From contig NZ_JAGKIK010000003.1 in the NCBI RefSeq assembly GCF_017897595.1, positions 186,001 to 250,000 of the forward strand: a DNA stretch of 64,000 bases. Direction: 5' to 3'. The notes below the pieces were generated by a model that saw only the letters and a list, made by a program, of their open reading frames with translations, was not told the origin of the DNA and did no database searches. This DNA is from Aquimarina sp. U1-2 (GTDB lineage: Bacteria; Bacteroidota; Bacteroidia; Flavobacteriales; Flavobacteriaceae). Below, one piece after another: positions 26,894 through 35,249 of the stretch. Every line of letters starts with the position of its first letter. Within the stretch, counting starts at the first letter, position 1. Position numbers and translations under genes: made by a program.

Positions 26894-28474
26894 TTAATAG
26901 CCAGGATTTTGTGTTAAATTTGGATTAGTGGCAATAGCCTCAGCCGGTAGAGGCATAAGCAAAGCTGACTCTGTTGAAGCATTTTCTTTTTCTTGCCATG
27001 TGCCGAGATACGTATTGAACCGAATTTGGTCATTTCTTCTCCAACCTTCCCAATATAATTCACGTGATCTTTCATCAAGAATTTCAGATTCTGAAACTGC
27101 TGTTAAAGCCGAAGCATTTCGTACATTTCTTAGTTCATTAATAATACTAAGGGGAGTTTCACCCTCAGCATCCACGCCTCCTCTAAATATCGCCTCGGCT
27201 TTCATTAAACGAGCATCGGCATACCTAAAGAAAACATAATCATTTCCTGGTGCATCGTCATTTGAAAAAGAAATAGAGTTCTCATCAGTCACAGACGTAA
27301 CAGTATTCGGTAGATATTTGATTACCCTGATCCCATTTCGTTCATTAGAACTAAAAATGTCTACTTCTTCAGTAAATACTAATGGATTACCCGGTCTATC
27401 ATCTAATTCTTCTAATTCAAAATCTCCATTTAATGGGCCCTGTTGTTGACCTATTAAGAATCCTGCGTTGTAGCCTAAAACATCTGTTAAACCGGGAATA
27501 TCTGTGCTTCTTCTCACGTCGTTTTCCTCAAACAAATTATACAAATCTGCAGTAGCAACAAAACCATTCCACCCACTAGGTTGTTGATTATAATGCATAG
27601 TCATATGCCATCGGTTACGAATTGGTCCAGTGGCTCCCCCAAGTTCATTCTCTGAAACAAATATTATTTCTGAAGAAGTTTCTGTATTTGTGGGAGTGAA
27701 ACTTGAAAAATATTGATCTTCTAAAGATTTACCTGAGATTCCGTTCAAATATGTAATAGCGGCAGTCATATCTGCTGCATCAAAAGTATAAGGTCCTGCG
27801 AGGGCACCTCCGTTTGCGCCGGTAGCTTTGTATACAGCTTTATTAAGATAAAGTTTGGCTAATAACATTCTACCAGCATTTTGTGTTGCAATTGCTGGTC
27901 GATTAGTTGCATTTGGCATATTCTCTAAAATAGCTTCCATTTCACTTATAAAAACGTCTATGGCTTCCGCTCGGTTTAATTGTTGCGTAGGTGGTAGTAA
28001 TAAATTTTCATTACAAGCTCTTCTAGGAACTACACCAAATAAATCTAATGTTAAAAAATCAGATAGCGTTCTTAAAAAAGTCGCTTCTGCGATTTGTGTA
28101 GCTGATGCATCACCGTTGCATAATACGAGTTGAGCATTAAAAGCCCTACTGTTTAAATCTCTCCACGTTTTGTCTATATGCGGATGGGTGTTGGTCCAAG
28201 AATGTAAGTGATGATCTCTCCAAGCCCCAGCATCGTCCCAATCCGCTCCACGAGTGGGTGGAATTAGCTCATCAGACGAGTGTACATAGGTTGCGAGAAT
28301 ATCTTGCTCGTGTTGTAATTCTCGTAGTGATGAGTATGCGCCAGACAGAAGATCCGCAGCACTTACATCAGCAGCTTCACTAACCGAATCATTCAATTCT
28401 TCTTCTAGGTCGGTGCATCCATAAAGCACTATGATTGCAACCAAACAAATTCCTATAAATTTTATTTTTTCCAT
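26894..28474 (-). CDS. SusD/RagB-family outer membrane lipoprotein
   Basis: A 526-residue lipoprotein (IIVLYGC, Cys20) with the SusD/RagB fold: N-terminal TPR-like helices (AADLLSGAYSSLREL; NAQLVLCNGDASATQIAEAT), and the conserved C-terminal region with ADARLMKAEAIFRGG, INELRNVRNA, ILDERSRELYWEGWRRNDQIRFN and a terminal NPNLTQNPGY. SusD proteins form the lid of a SusC channel and bind the substrate on the cell surface. It starts 11 bases past the susC stop. The nature of the ligand is inferred only from the neighbouring GH13 and GH65 genes. Confidence 0.93.
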   Translation of the reverse strand: MEKIKFIGICLVAIIVLYGCTDLEEELNDSVSEAADVSAADLLSGAYSSLRELQHEQDILATYVHSSDELIPPTRGADWDDAGAWRDHHLHSWTNTHPHIDKTWRDLNSRAFNAQLVLCNGDASATQIAEATFLRTLSDFLTLDLFGVVPRRACNENLLLPPTQQLNRAEAIDVFISEMEAILENMPNATNRPAIATQNAGRMLLAKLYLNKAVYKATGANGGALAGPYTFDAADMTAAITYLNGISGKSLEDQYFSSFTPTNTETSSEIIFVSENELGGATGPIRNRWHMTMHYNQQPSGWNGFVATADLYNLFEENDVRRSTDIPGLTDVLGYNAGFLIGQQQGPLNGDFELEELDDRPGNPLVFTEEVDIFSSNERNGIRVIKYLPNTVTSVTDENSISFSNDDAPGNDYVFFRYADARLMKAEAIFRGGVDAEGETPLSIINELRNVRNASALTAVSESEILDERSRELYWEGWRRNDQIRFNTYLGTWQEKENASTESALLMPLPAEAIATNPNLTQNPGY

Positions 28475-28485
28475 TTCTATTTTTT

Positions 28486-31400
28486 TTAAAATCTAGCATT
28501 AAATCCAAAAGAGAAAGTTCTTGCTCTGGGGTATGTAGAATAGTCTATACCAAAAGAAGGAACTCCGTCAACTTGTTTATTTACATTTACTTCAGGATCA
28601 AAACCATCATAAGGTGTTATAACAAATAAATTTTGACCTGTCATAAAAAAGCGTAAAGATTCGATCCAAGATCCAATTTTACCATTATCTAAGGTATATC
28701 CAAGTGTTAGATTGTTTAGTCTTAAAAAATCACCACTTTTTAAATACTGTGTTGATGGTTTGGGAGTTTGATTTGCTTCTCCAGAGGCAATCACTTCTTG
28801 AGTTACGTTACCGCCGGCTGCAAGAGCCCCAGCAGTAAAAATAGCATTTGCTGTATTATCGTAAACTTGATGCCCATAAGCCCCATTAAAAAAAACACTT
28901 GCATCAAAATTTTTATATCGCACAGATGAAGAAATACCTACTGTAAAATCAGGATTAGGGTCTCCTACAAAGGCTCGATCACCTTCTCCAGGAGCAGTAA
29001 TACCACTTGAGGTATCTACCCCATCTCCATCTAAATCTGCATAACTTGAGACACCATTTTCGTCAAATCCCTGCCAAATAGGAAGGTAAAACGCGTTGAT
29101 CGGCTGACCATCAAATAATAACTGACTCCTTTGACCTGACAATCCCTGCCCATTGAGTTCTCCTGTTAAAATTCCTGCAGGAAAAACGCTAGACACGTTA
29201 TTGATTTCATTTTTTAAGAAACTAGCATTCACGCTCACTTCCCAAGTAAAATTATCATTCTCTACTATAATTCCATTGATGGCAATATCAACACCCGAAT
29301 TTTCTACTTCGACACCATCCAGATTTCTCCAAACAAATACATTTGGTGCTTGCTGTGCCACCCGTGTTCTAAATAACAAATCTTCAGTAGTTCTTTGGTA
29401 ATAATCTACCGAACCAGTTAGACGATTGTCGAAAAAGCCGAAATCTATACCAGCATTAAGCTGAACTGTGCTTTCCCATTTTAAATCGGGATTACCTACT
29501 GTTGACAATACTATTCCTCCTGAACCATCAGGTGTAAATTGAGTCTGAGCAGATCCTGAAGGAAATTCTTGATTACCTGTAAGACCATACCCTAATCGAA
29601 GTTTTAGATCGCTAAAGGTATCTGGTGTAAAGTCTTCTTCTGATAACCTCCAAGCAACCGCCGCTGACGGGAAATATCCATATTGATTATCACTACCAAA
29701 TCGACTGGACCCATCTGCCCTTAATGTTGCTGTAATTAAATATTTATCGTAAAAAGTAACATTTGCTCTACCAAAGTAGGACTGTAACTCGGTATTAGGA
29801 TCAAAAAATGAAGTATTCCCCCCAGATAATGTATTATCAGGATTAAGTACAGGCGCTGGTCTTTCTGATCCAAAATTGACATTATTAATATAGAGATTTT
29901 GATCATCGATAGAAAAATCTTGTACGCGCAGGTTATCTCCTCTTCTTTCAAACTCTTGGTACGAATATCCAACCACAGCATCAATGAAAACATTGTCGTT
30001 TAACTGTTTATTGTAATTAAGCGTATGTTCAAACAAAAGATTTGAAGTGAATACGTTTTGTATATCAGCTATCCCACCATTAACAAAATTGGCTTGCATA
30101 AGTCTAGAAATACCAATTCTTCTTTTGGATTCTGTTCGACCTACGCCGAAATTAAATCTATAACTCAAATCATCAGTAAAGCTATAAGTAGCAGATATAT
30201 TTCCCAATATATTTGTTGTTTCGGCTAAATCGGTATAATAATCCAAAAATGCTAAGGGATTACGAGGATTATCATTAAATTGAAGAAAACTACCATCAGG
30301 ATTAAAGAGTGACCGAGTAGGATTCCAGCGTAAAGCTGATATGATTAAGTCTCCTTCTGCAGTTGCATTTTCTGCCAATGCAGTAGCTTCGTCTTTGATG
30401 AAAGAGGTGATTAATTTTGTATCTATCTGTAATTTCTCGTTAAAAAACTTTTCTGTAAGATTAAGTGCCGCAGTATACTTTTCTTGACCTGTATTTCTAA
30501 TAATACCTTCTTGGTCTTGTAAAGATAGAGAAAATCTATATCGTCCTGTATCAGAACCACCACCATAGCTTACATTATAATTTTGAGTAACGGCTGTTCT
30601 CAAAATCTCGTCTAATGCATCTACATTTTGCCCAAATGCTAAACCGGGTTCTCCTAATTCGTTAACAGCCCTTGTAAATTCTTGCCCATCTAACAAATCA
30701 TATTCATTAGCAATGGTAGATACACTTAATGTCGAAGAAAAGTCCAATTGAGGTTTTCCTGAAACCCCCTTTTTTGTTGTAATTATTACCACACCGTTAG
30801 ATCCCCTAGAACCATAAATCGCCGTTGCCGAAGCGTCTTTTAGCACATCAATACTCGCAATATCATTTGGATTAATGAAATTTAGAGGATTTCGAGCGCT
30901 AGAGCGACCAGTACCTACGTCTGACCCAGCACTCGTATTACCTCCATCTAGTGGTACTCCATCTACAACAATTAATGGGTTATTACCTCCTCGTATTGAC
31001 GATGTACCTCGAATACGAATATTGTTTGCAGCACCTGGTTCCCCACTAGCAGCAGTAACCTGAACACCTGCAACACGACCTTGTATTAACTGATCAGGTG
31101 AGTTTTGCACCCCTTGATTAAAATCCTCGGGTTTAACTGTAGCCACCGCACCGGTGACGTCTTTCTTTCTAACGCTACCATACCCAATAACCACAACTTG
31201 TTCTAACTCTGCAGCATCTTCCTCCATAGTCACATTAATAGTTGTTTTACCATCTACCGAAACTTCTTGCGCTTTAAACCCCAAATAACTGAAGACAAGC
31301 ACCGCATCTTGTGCTACATTATCAAGGGTATAGTTACCATCAAAATCGGTAACTGCTCCGTTACTGGTTCCTCTCTCTAGTACATTAACCCCTGGTATTG

Positions 31401-31539
31401 GACCTCCTGCATCAGAAACCACCCCAGAGACCGTGATTTGTGAATACGCCATACTCCCCGATAAAAACACCAATAAGAATATGAGTTTTTTAAGTATCAT
31501 ACTTTTCGTACGTTTAAATTTTATTAATGTTCGTTTCAT
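28486..31539 (-). CDS. SusC/RagA-family TonB-dependent outer membrane transporter
   Basis: A 1017-residue protein. After a signal region (KLIFLLVFLSGSMAYSQ) comes a carboxypeptidase-like CNA-B repeat (ITVSGVVSDAGGPIPGVNVL), a TonB-box region (EQVVVIGYGSVRKKDVTGAV), the plug domain (RVAGVQVTAASGEPGAANNI; GNNPLIVVDGVPL) and a 22-strand-type barrel ending in SFGFNARF. It imports oligosaccharides or other large ligands using TonB energy. I keep the ATG at 31539; an internal ATG at 31500 (MILKK) is an alternative. It forms an operon with susD. Confidence 0.94.
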   Translation of the reverse strand: MKRTLIKFKRTKSMILKKLIFLLVFLSGSMAYSQITVSGVVSDAGGPIPGVNVLERGTSNGAVTDFDGNYTLDNVAQDAVLVFSYLGFKAQEVSVDGKTTINVTMEEDAAELEQVVVIGYGSVRKKDVTGAVATVKPEDFNQGVQNSPDQLIQGRVAGVQVTAASGEPGAANNIRIRGTSSIRGGNNPLIVVDGVPLDGGNTSAGSDVGTGRSSARNPLNFINPNDIASIDVLKDASATAIYGSRGSNGVVIITTKKGVSGKPQLDFSSTLSVSTIANEYDLLDGQEFTRAVNELGEPGLAFGQNVDALDEILRTAVTQNYNVSYGGGSDTGRYRFSLSLQDQEGIIRNTGQEKYTAALNLTEKFFNEKLQIDTKLITSFIKDEATALAENATAEGDLIISALRWNPTRSLFNPDGSFLQFNDNPRNPLAFLDYYTDLAETTNILGNISATYSFTDDLSYRFNFGVGRTESKRRIGISRLMQANFVNGGIADIQNVFTSNLLFEHTLNYNKQLNDNVFIDAVVGYSYQEFERRGDNLRVQDFSIDDQNLYINNVNFGSERPAPVLNPDNTLSGGNTSFFDPNTELQSYFGRANVTFYDKYLITATLRADGSSRFGSDNQYGYFPSAAVAWRLSEEDFTPDTFSDLKLRLGYGLTGNQEFPSGSAQTQFTPDGSGGIVLSTVGNPDLKWESTVQLNAGIDFGFFDNRLTGSVDYYQRTTEDLLFRTRVAQQAPNVFVWRNLDGVEVENSGVDIAINGIIVENDNFTWEVSVNASFLKNEINNVSSVFPAGILTGELNGQGLSGQRSQLLFDGQPINAFYLPIWQGFDENGVSSYADLDGDGVDTSSGITAPGEGDRAFVGDPNPDFTVGISSSVRYKNFDASVFFNGAYGHQVYDNTANAIFTAGALAAGGNVTQEVIASGEANQTPKPSTQYLKSGDFLRLNNLTLGYTLDNGKIGSWIESLRFFMTGQNLFVITPYDGFDPEVNVNKQVDGVPSFGIDYSTYPRARTFSFGFNARF

Positions 31540-31610
31540 AATACAGAGTTTGATTTAATTTGATTTGTTTTCTTCATATATAAGCACCTTTTTTAAGCTT
31601 GTGTGAGTAA

Positions 31611-31707
31611 GTAACAGCGGGACATCCAAGTCTTTTTACCACAATTGACTAATTCTATAACTATTACCTCTAAAAGTTACGAAAAAAATGGATGTCCCAG
31701 TTGTTAC
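31611..31707. repeat. Long inverted repeat upstream of susC
   Basis: Arms 31611-31628 (GTAACAGCGGGACATCCA) and 31689-31707 are inverted repeats, interrupted only by two or three positions, around a 60-base AT-rich loop. Just beyond, GAGAAGTT/AACTTCTC at 31714-31737 forms another hairpin. Both lie in the 268-base gap between the GH13 gene and susC and would be in the susC leader or the GH13 trailer. Nothing else is seen in the gap. Confidence 0.6.
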
Positions 31708-31807
31708 ACCTTCGAGAAGTTTTGTTTACAACTTCTCTGCTAACAAACAAAAACTAATTTCACTTTCTATTTTATCTATTTTAATTCTATTTGTTTAATC
31801 CTACGCA

Positions 31808-33478
31808 CTATTCAAGCCTTACCACACATCCCTGATAAGGTTTGAGGTGTATCTTATCTTCTGTAATTACAATATCTTCATAATTATTTATGATAACCGC
31901 ATTTGTTGGTAATTGGAAGTTAGTAATGAATTTTTGAGGGTTGCTACTAAAATTCAATAGCACTATAATCTTATCACTTCCCAATGTTTTTTTATAGATG
32001 TACAACTCTGGATGATCAAATGCTACTTCTTCAAAATCACCGTATACAAAAACTTCCATCTTTTTTCTAATCGCGAGTACATTTCTGTAAAAATTTAAGA
32101 TAGAATTTGGGTCATTATTTTGCGTAGCTACATTGATATTTTCATAGTTGGGATTAATTTTGAGCCATGGATCATGTTCTGAAAAACCTGCATTTAGCTC
32201 GTCACTCCATTGCATAGGTGTTCTTGCATTATCTCTTCCTTCTTTATTAATCATCTCTAAAGCAAGATCTTTTGAAAACCTTTGAGTTGCTAAATTTTCA
32301 TTATAAAAATTTAAAGATTGTACGTCTTTAACCTCACTTATTTCATTTAAGACAATATTAGTCATGCCAATTTCATCACCCTGGTATATATTTAGGGTTC
32401 CGTTTTGTGTGGCTTGCATAATAAATAACATTTTTGCTGATGCTGCCCAATATTCTTTATCATTTCCGAACCGGGATACCATACGCGAAAAATCGTGATT
32501 TCCCATTGCATTAGCCAACCACCCTTTTTCGTGAACAGCATCTCTCCATTTTTTAAAGATCTTTTTCATCGTCACTAGATCAAATGGAGAAACTTCTTCA
32601 AACTTACCATTAACAATAGTACATTCTAGAATATCAAAATGATACAACATATCAAGTTCTCTACGGTCATGATCGACATATAATCCGGCATTTGTAGGAT
32701 TGATACCAACCCCTTCGGCTAGCGAAAATGCATCATAATGGCGAATTACTTCTCGATTCATTTCTCTTAGATATTCATGAAGATGGGGACCGTTGGCATA
32801 CACGTCTTCTATAATTTTTCTAAAACCCTCATTGGGTGCATCGGGATAACCCTCTCGTTTTGAAATCAACGGAATTACGTCCATTCTAAATCCATCTACT
32901 CCTTTATCGAGCCAAAACCTCATCGCCTGATAGATCTCTTCTCTTACCTTTTGATTTTTCCAATTTAAATCGGGTTGTTTCTTGGTAAAAAGATGCAAGT
33001 AATACTCTCCAGAATCTTTATCATACTCCCAAGCACTTCCTCCAAAAAAAGATTTCCAATTGTTAGGAGGACCTCCGTCTTTTGCAGGTGCGCTCCAGTG
33101 AAAATAATCTCGATACGCATTATCTTTGGATTTTTTGGCTTCTTTGAACCATTCATGCTCATCAGAGCAATGATTTGCCACCAGATCCAGTACCAAACGC
33201 ATACCTCGTTCGTGAGTTTTATGCAAAAGTTCATCAAAATCCTGCATGGTACCAAACTCGGGCATGATCGCACAATAGTTACTTATATCGTAACCATTAT
33301 CATCATTAGGTGAACTGAATATTGGACTTAACCATAAAATATCAACATTTAGTTTTTGCAGATAGTCGAGTTTCTCTATAATACCTCTTAAATCTCCTAT
33401 TCCGTCAGAATTACTATCATTAAAACTTCTGGGATAGATTTGATAGATTGTTCCTTTTTTAAACCAAGATAATTTCAC
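31808..33478 (-). CDS. GH13 alpha-glucosidase (oligo-1,6-glucosidase type)
   Basis: A 556-residue cytoplasmic enzyme without a signal peptide. The GH13 catalytic regions are intact: DLVANHCSDEHEW (region I), GVDGFRMDV (nucleophile Asp200), LAEGVG (acid/base Glu255) and MGNHDFSRM (Asp329). The start TIYQIYPRSFNDSNSDGIGD is typical of the oligo-1,6-glucosidase/alpha-glucosidase subgroup. It should release glucose from isomalto- or malto-oligosaccharides after import. It stands divergent from a lacI-type gene, with an operator-like palindrome between them, and upstream of susCD in the same direction. Confidence 0.92.
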   Translation of the reverse strand: MKLSWFKKGTIYQIYPRSFNDSNSDGIGDLRGIIEKLDYLQKLNVDILWLSPIFSSPNDDNGYDISNYCAIMPEFGTMQDFDELLHKTHERGMRLVLDLVANHCSDEHEWFKEAKKSKDNAYRDYFHWSAPAKDGGPPNNWKSFFGGSAWEYDKDSGEYYLHLFTKKQPDLNWKNQKVREEIYQAMRFWLDKGVDGFRMDVIPLISKREGYPDAPNEGFRKIIEDVYANGPHLHEYLREMNREVIRHYDAFSLAEGVGINPTNAGLYVDHDRRELDMLYHFDILECTIVNGKFEEVSPFDLVTMKKIFKKWRDAVHEKGWLANAMGNHDFSRMVSRFGNDKEYWAASAKMLFIMQATQNGTLNIYQGDEIGMTNIVLNEISEVKDVQSLNFYNENLATQRFSKDLALEMINKEGRDNARTPMQWSDELNAGFSEHDPWLKINPNYENINVATQNNDPNSILNFYRNVLAIRKKMEVFVYGDFEEVAFDHPELYIYKKTLGSDKIIVLLNFSSNPQKFITNFQLPTNAVIINNYEDIVITEDKIHLKPYQGCVVRLE

Positions 33479-33864
33479 TTATGATGATGTTGAGCTTTAA
33501 ACAATGATTTTGTAAACTCATTCTACATACATATTCTAATCACCTATTACCGGTTGTTTTCGAAATGTTTGGTACGCATCGAAGAATTTACAGACAGCTA
33601 TTATTTTTTATTATAAATTAGCATAACCATTATATTTTCTGAAAGCACATGAAGTTTGGGACGGCTTTCATTAAGATTATAATGATTTTAAGTAGGTATA
33701 ATTGCTAATTTTTCAAAAAACTAGTACGACTATTACAAATAACCAAACAATTATGGTATTTGAAAAACGATATCTTAATTTAATACAATGCAAACGTTTG
33801 TATTATTAAATTTTTATCAAAAATGATATTTTAATAATAATTTTTTAACGAATATTTAATCATT
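33479..33864. other. Divergent promoter region between GH13 and LacI genes
   Basis: 386 bases without a gene, AT-rich, containing the operator-like palindrome at 33787-33804. Both flanking genes are transcribed away from it. No clear pair of promoter boxes was found. Confidence 0.6.
33787..33804. promoter_or_regulatory. Candidate LacI-family operator
   Basis: AATGCAAACGTTTGTATT, with a perfect ten-base core CAAACGTTTG, lies 61 bases before the lacI-type start and about 310 bases before the GH13 start. A near copy is at 17066-17083. The form (central CG and AA/TT flanks) is typical of operators bound by LacI-family proteins. Confidence 0.65.
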
Positions 33865-34890
33865 TTGAAAAAAAGGAGGGTAAAACTTGAAGATATTGCC
33901 AGAAAACTAAATATTTCTATCGCTACCGTGTCCCGAGCTTTGGATAAAAATCCCAGGGTAAAACCAAGTACAAGGGAAAAGGTATTTGAAACAGCAAATG
34001 CTATGGGATATATGCCCAATCAAATTGCAAAAAGTCTTAGTTCTGGCAAAACGAATATTATTGGAGTAATTATTCCAAGATATGACGAACCCTTTTTTAT
34101 AGAAGTTTGTAGAGGTATTGACCATTATGCTCGCGAACACCATTATAAAATACTCATTAGTTCTTCAAGAAATTCTTTTGAATTTGAACGTGAAAATCTT
34201 ATTTCATATGAAAAAGGTTTGGTAGACGGTATCATTCTTTCTCCCACTCACGAAACTGAAACTTTTATTCACATACAAAATATAATAAACAAGGGGATCC
34301 CCGTTGTATTATTTGATAATATTAAACAAAAAGTAAATGGCGCTACTCATGTTATTATAGAAGATGATAAAGCCTCATTTTCTGCAGTAGAATTTCTCGT
34401 TAAAAAAAGAAAAAAAACTATTGCTTTTATTGGTGGTATTAAAGAAAAAAAAGTATTTCAAGATCGATTTAAGGGCTATCTTAAAGCACTTAAAAAGCAT
34501 AATATTGCCGTAGATGATAGGCTAATTTTACATTGTAGTTCGCTTGATCGCGAGTATGAAGATGCCGAAATACAAAATTTTTTTAACCGTATACCCATAC
34601 AACCCGATGCTGTTTTTGCTTGTACCGATAATTATGGGTTGCTCGCTATGAAAACACTTCTTAATTTAGGGTATAAGATCCCAGAGGATGTTTCGGTAAT
34701 AGGTTTTGGAGACTTAGGTTTAGGCCAGATCTTTGTTCCTTCTATGACCTGTATTGCTCAACCAAGTTTTGAGATGGGTCAAAAAGTCGCAGAATTATTA
34801 ATTGATCAGCTACATGAAATCGATGATGTTGTTCCTCAAAAAAAAGTAATCAAACTCGATACCAAACTTGTACTACGAGATAGCACCTAA
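33865..34890 (+). CDS. LacI-family transcriptional regulator (TTG start)
   Basis: A 341-residue protein. Its N-terminal helix-turn-helix (VKLEDIARKLNISIATVSRA) and hinge (PNQIAKSLSSGKTN) are followed by a periplasmic-binding-like sensor domain (IIGVIIPRYDEPFFIEVCRG ... DAVFACTDNYGLLAMKTLLN). The frame begins with TTG (33865) and no ATG is in a suitable place. Two AGG codons follow almost at once. The protein is likely to respond to a sugar from the GH13/SusCD/GH65 locus and bind the palindrome at 33787. A MITE copy follows its stop. Confidence 0.88.
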   Translation: MKKRRVKLEDIARKLNISIATVSRALDKNPRVKPSTREKVFETANAMGYMPNQIAKSLSSGKTNIIGVIIPRYDEPFFIEVCRGIDHYAREHHYKILISSSRNSFEFERENLISYEKGLVDGIILSPTHETETFIHIQNIINKGIPVVLFDNIKQKVNGATHVIIEDDKASFSAVEFLVKKRKKTIAFIGGIKEKKVFQDRFKGYLKALKKHNIAVDDRLILHCSSLDREYEDAEIQNFFNRIPIQPDAVFACTDNYGLLAMKTLLNLGYKIPEDVSVIGFGDLGLGQIFVPSMTCIAQPSFEMGQKVAELLIDQLHEIDDVVPQKKVIKLDTKLVLRDST

Positions 34891-34900
34891 GTTTTTTAAA

Positions 34901-35124
34901 CCGTATTGTCCGGTTAATGAAAATAGACTGCTGCGCTGCTAGAAAATAGAACATAGACTTATTTGTAAAACTTGTCTATTATGGTTTTTGAAGTAAAAGC
35001 GATTCAGTTTCAAAATAAGTTGTCTAAATTTTAGAAAAACAAGGTGTCTTTTCTATAAACTCATAAACTCTTGATGGTAATAGAGGTTTTCAGAGCGTAT
35101 CAACTTTTTTATCAGACAACAATC
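34901..35124 (+). mobile_element. 224-bp MITE, copy 3
   Basis: Third member of the family found at 9765 and 10865. Exact 9-base target duplications TTTTTTAAA lie at 34892-34900 and 35125-35133. It inserted 10 bases after the lacI-type stop codon, in the 359-base gap before the GH65 gene. The remainder of that gap (35134-35249) shows no gene and must contain the GH65 promoter. Confidence 0.88.
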
Positions 35125-35249
35125 TTTTTTAAACAAATGATAAAAATAATAGGTTTTATGTATTAATATACTGAAACAAGTATATTTGACTATTAGTGTT
35201 AATTCAGAAATGAAGGAGTTCCCTCCTTCTAATTACGTATCAAATTCTC

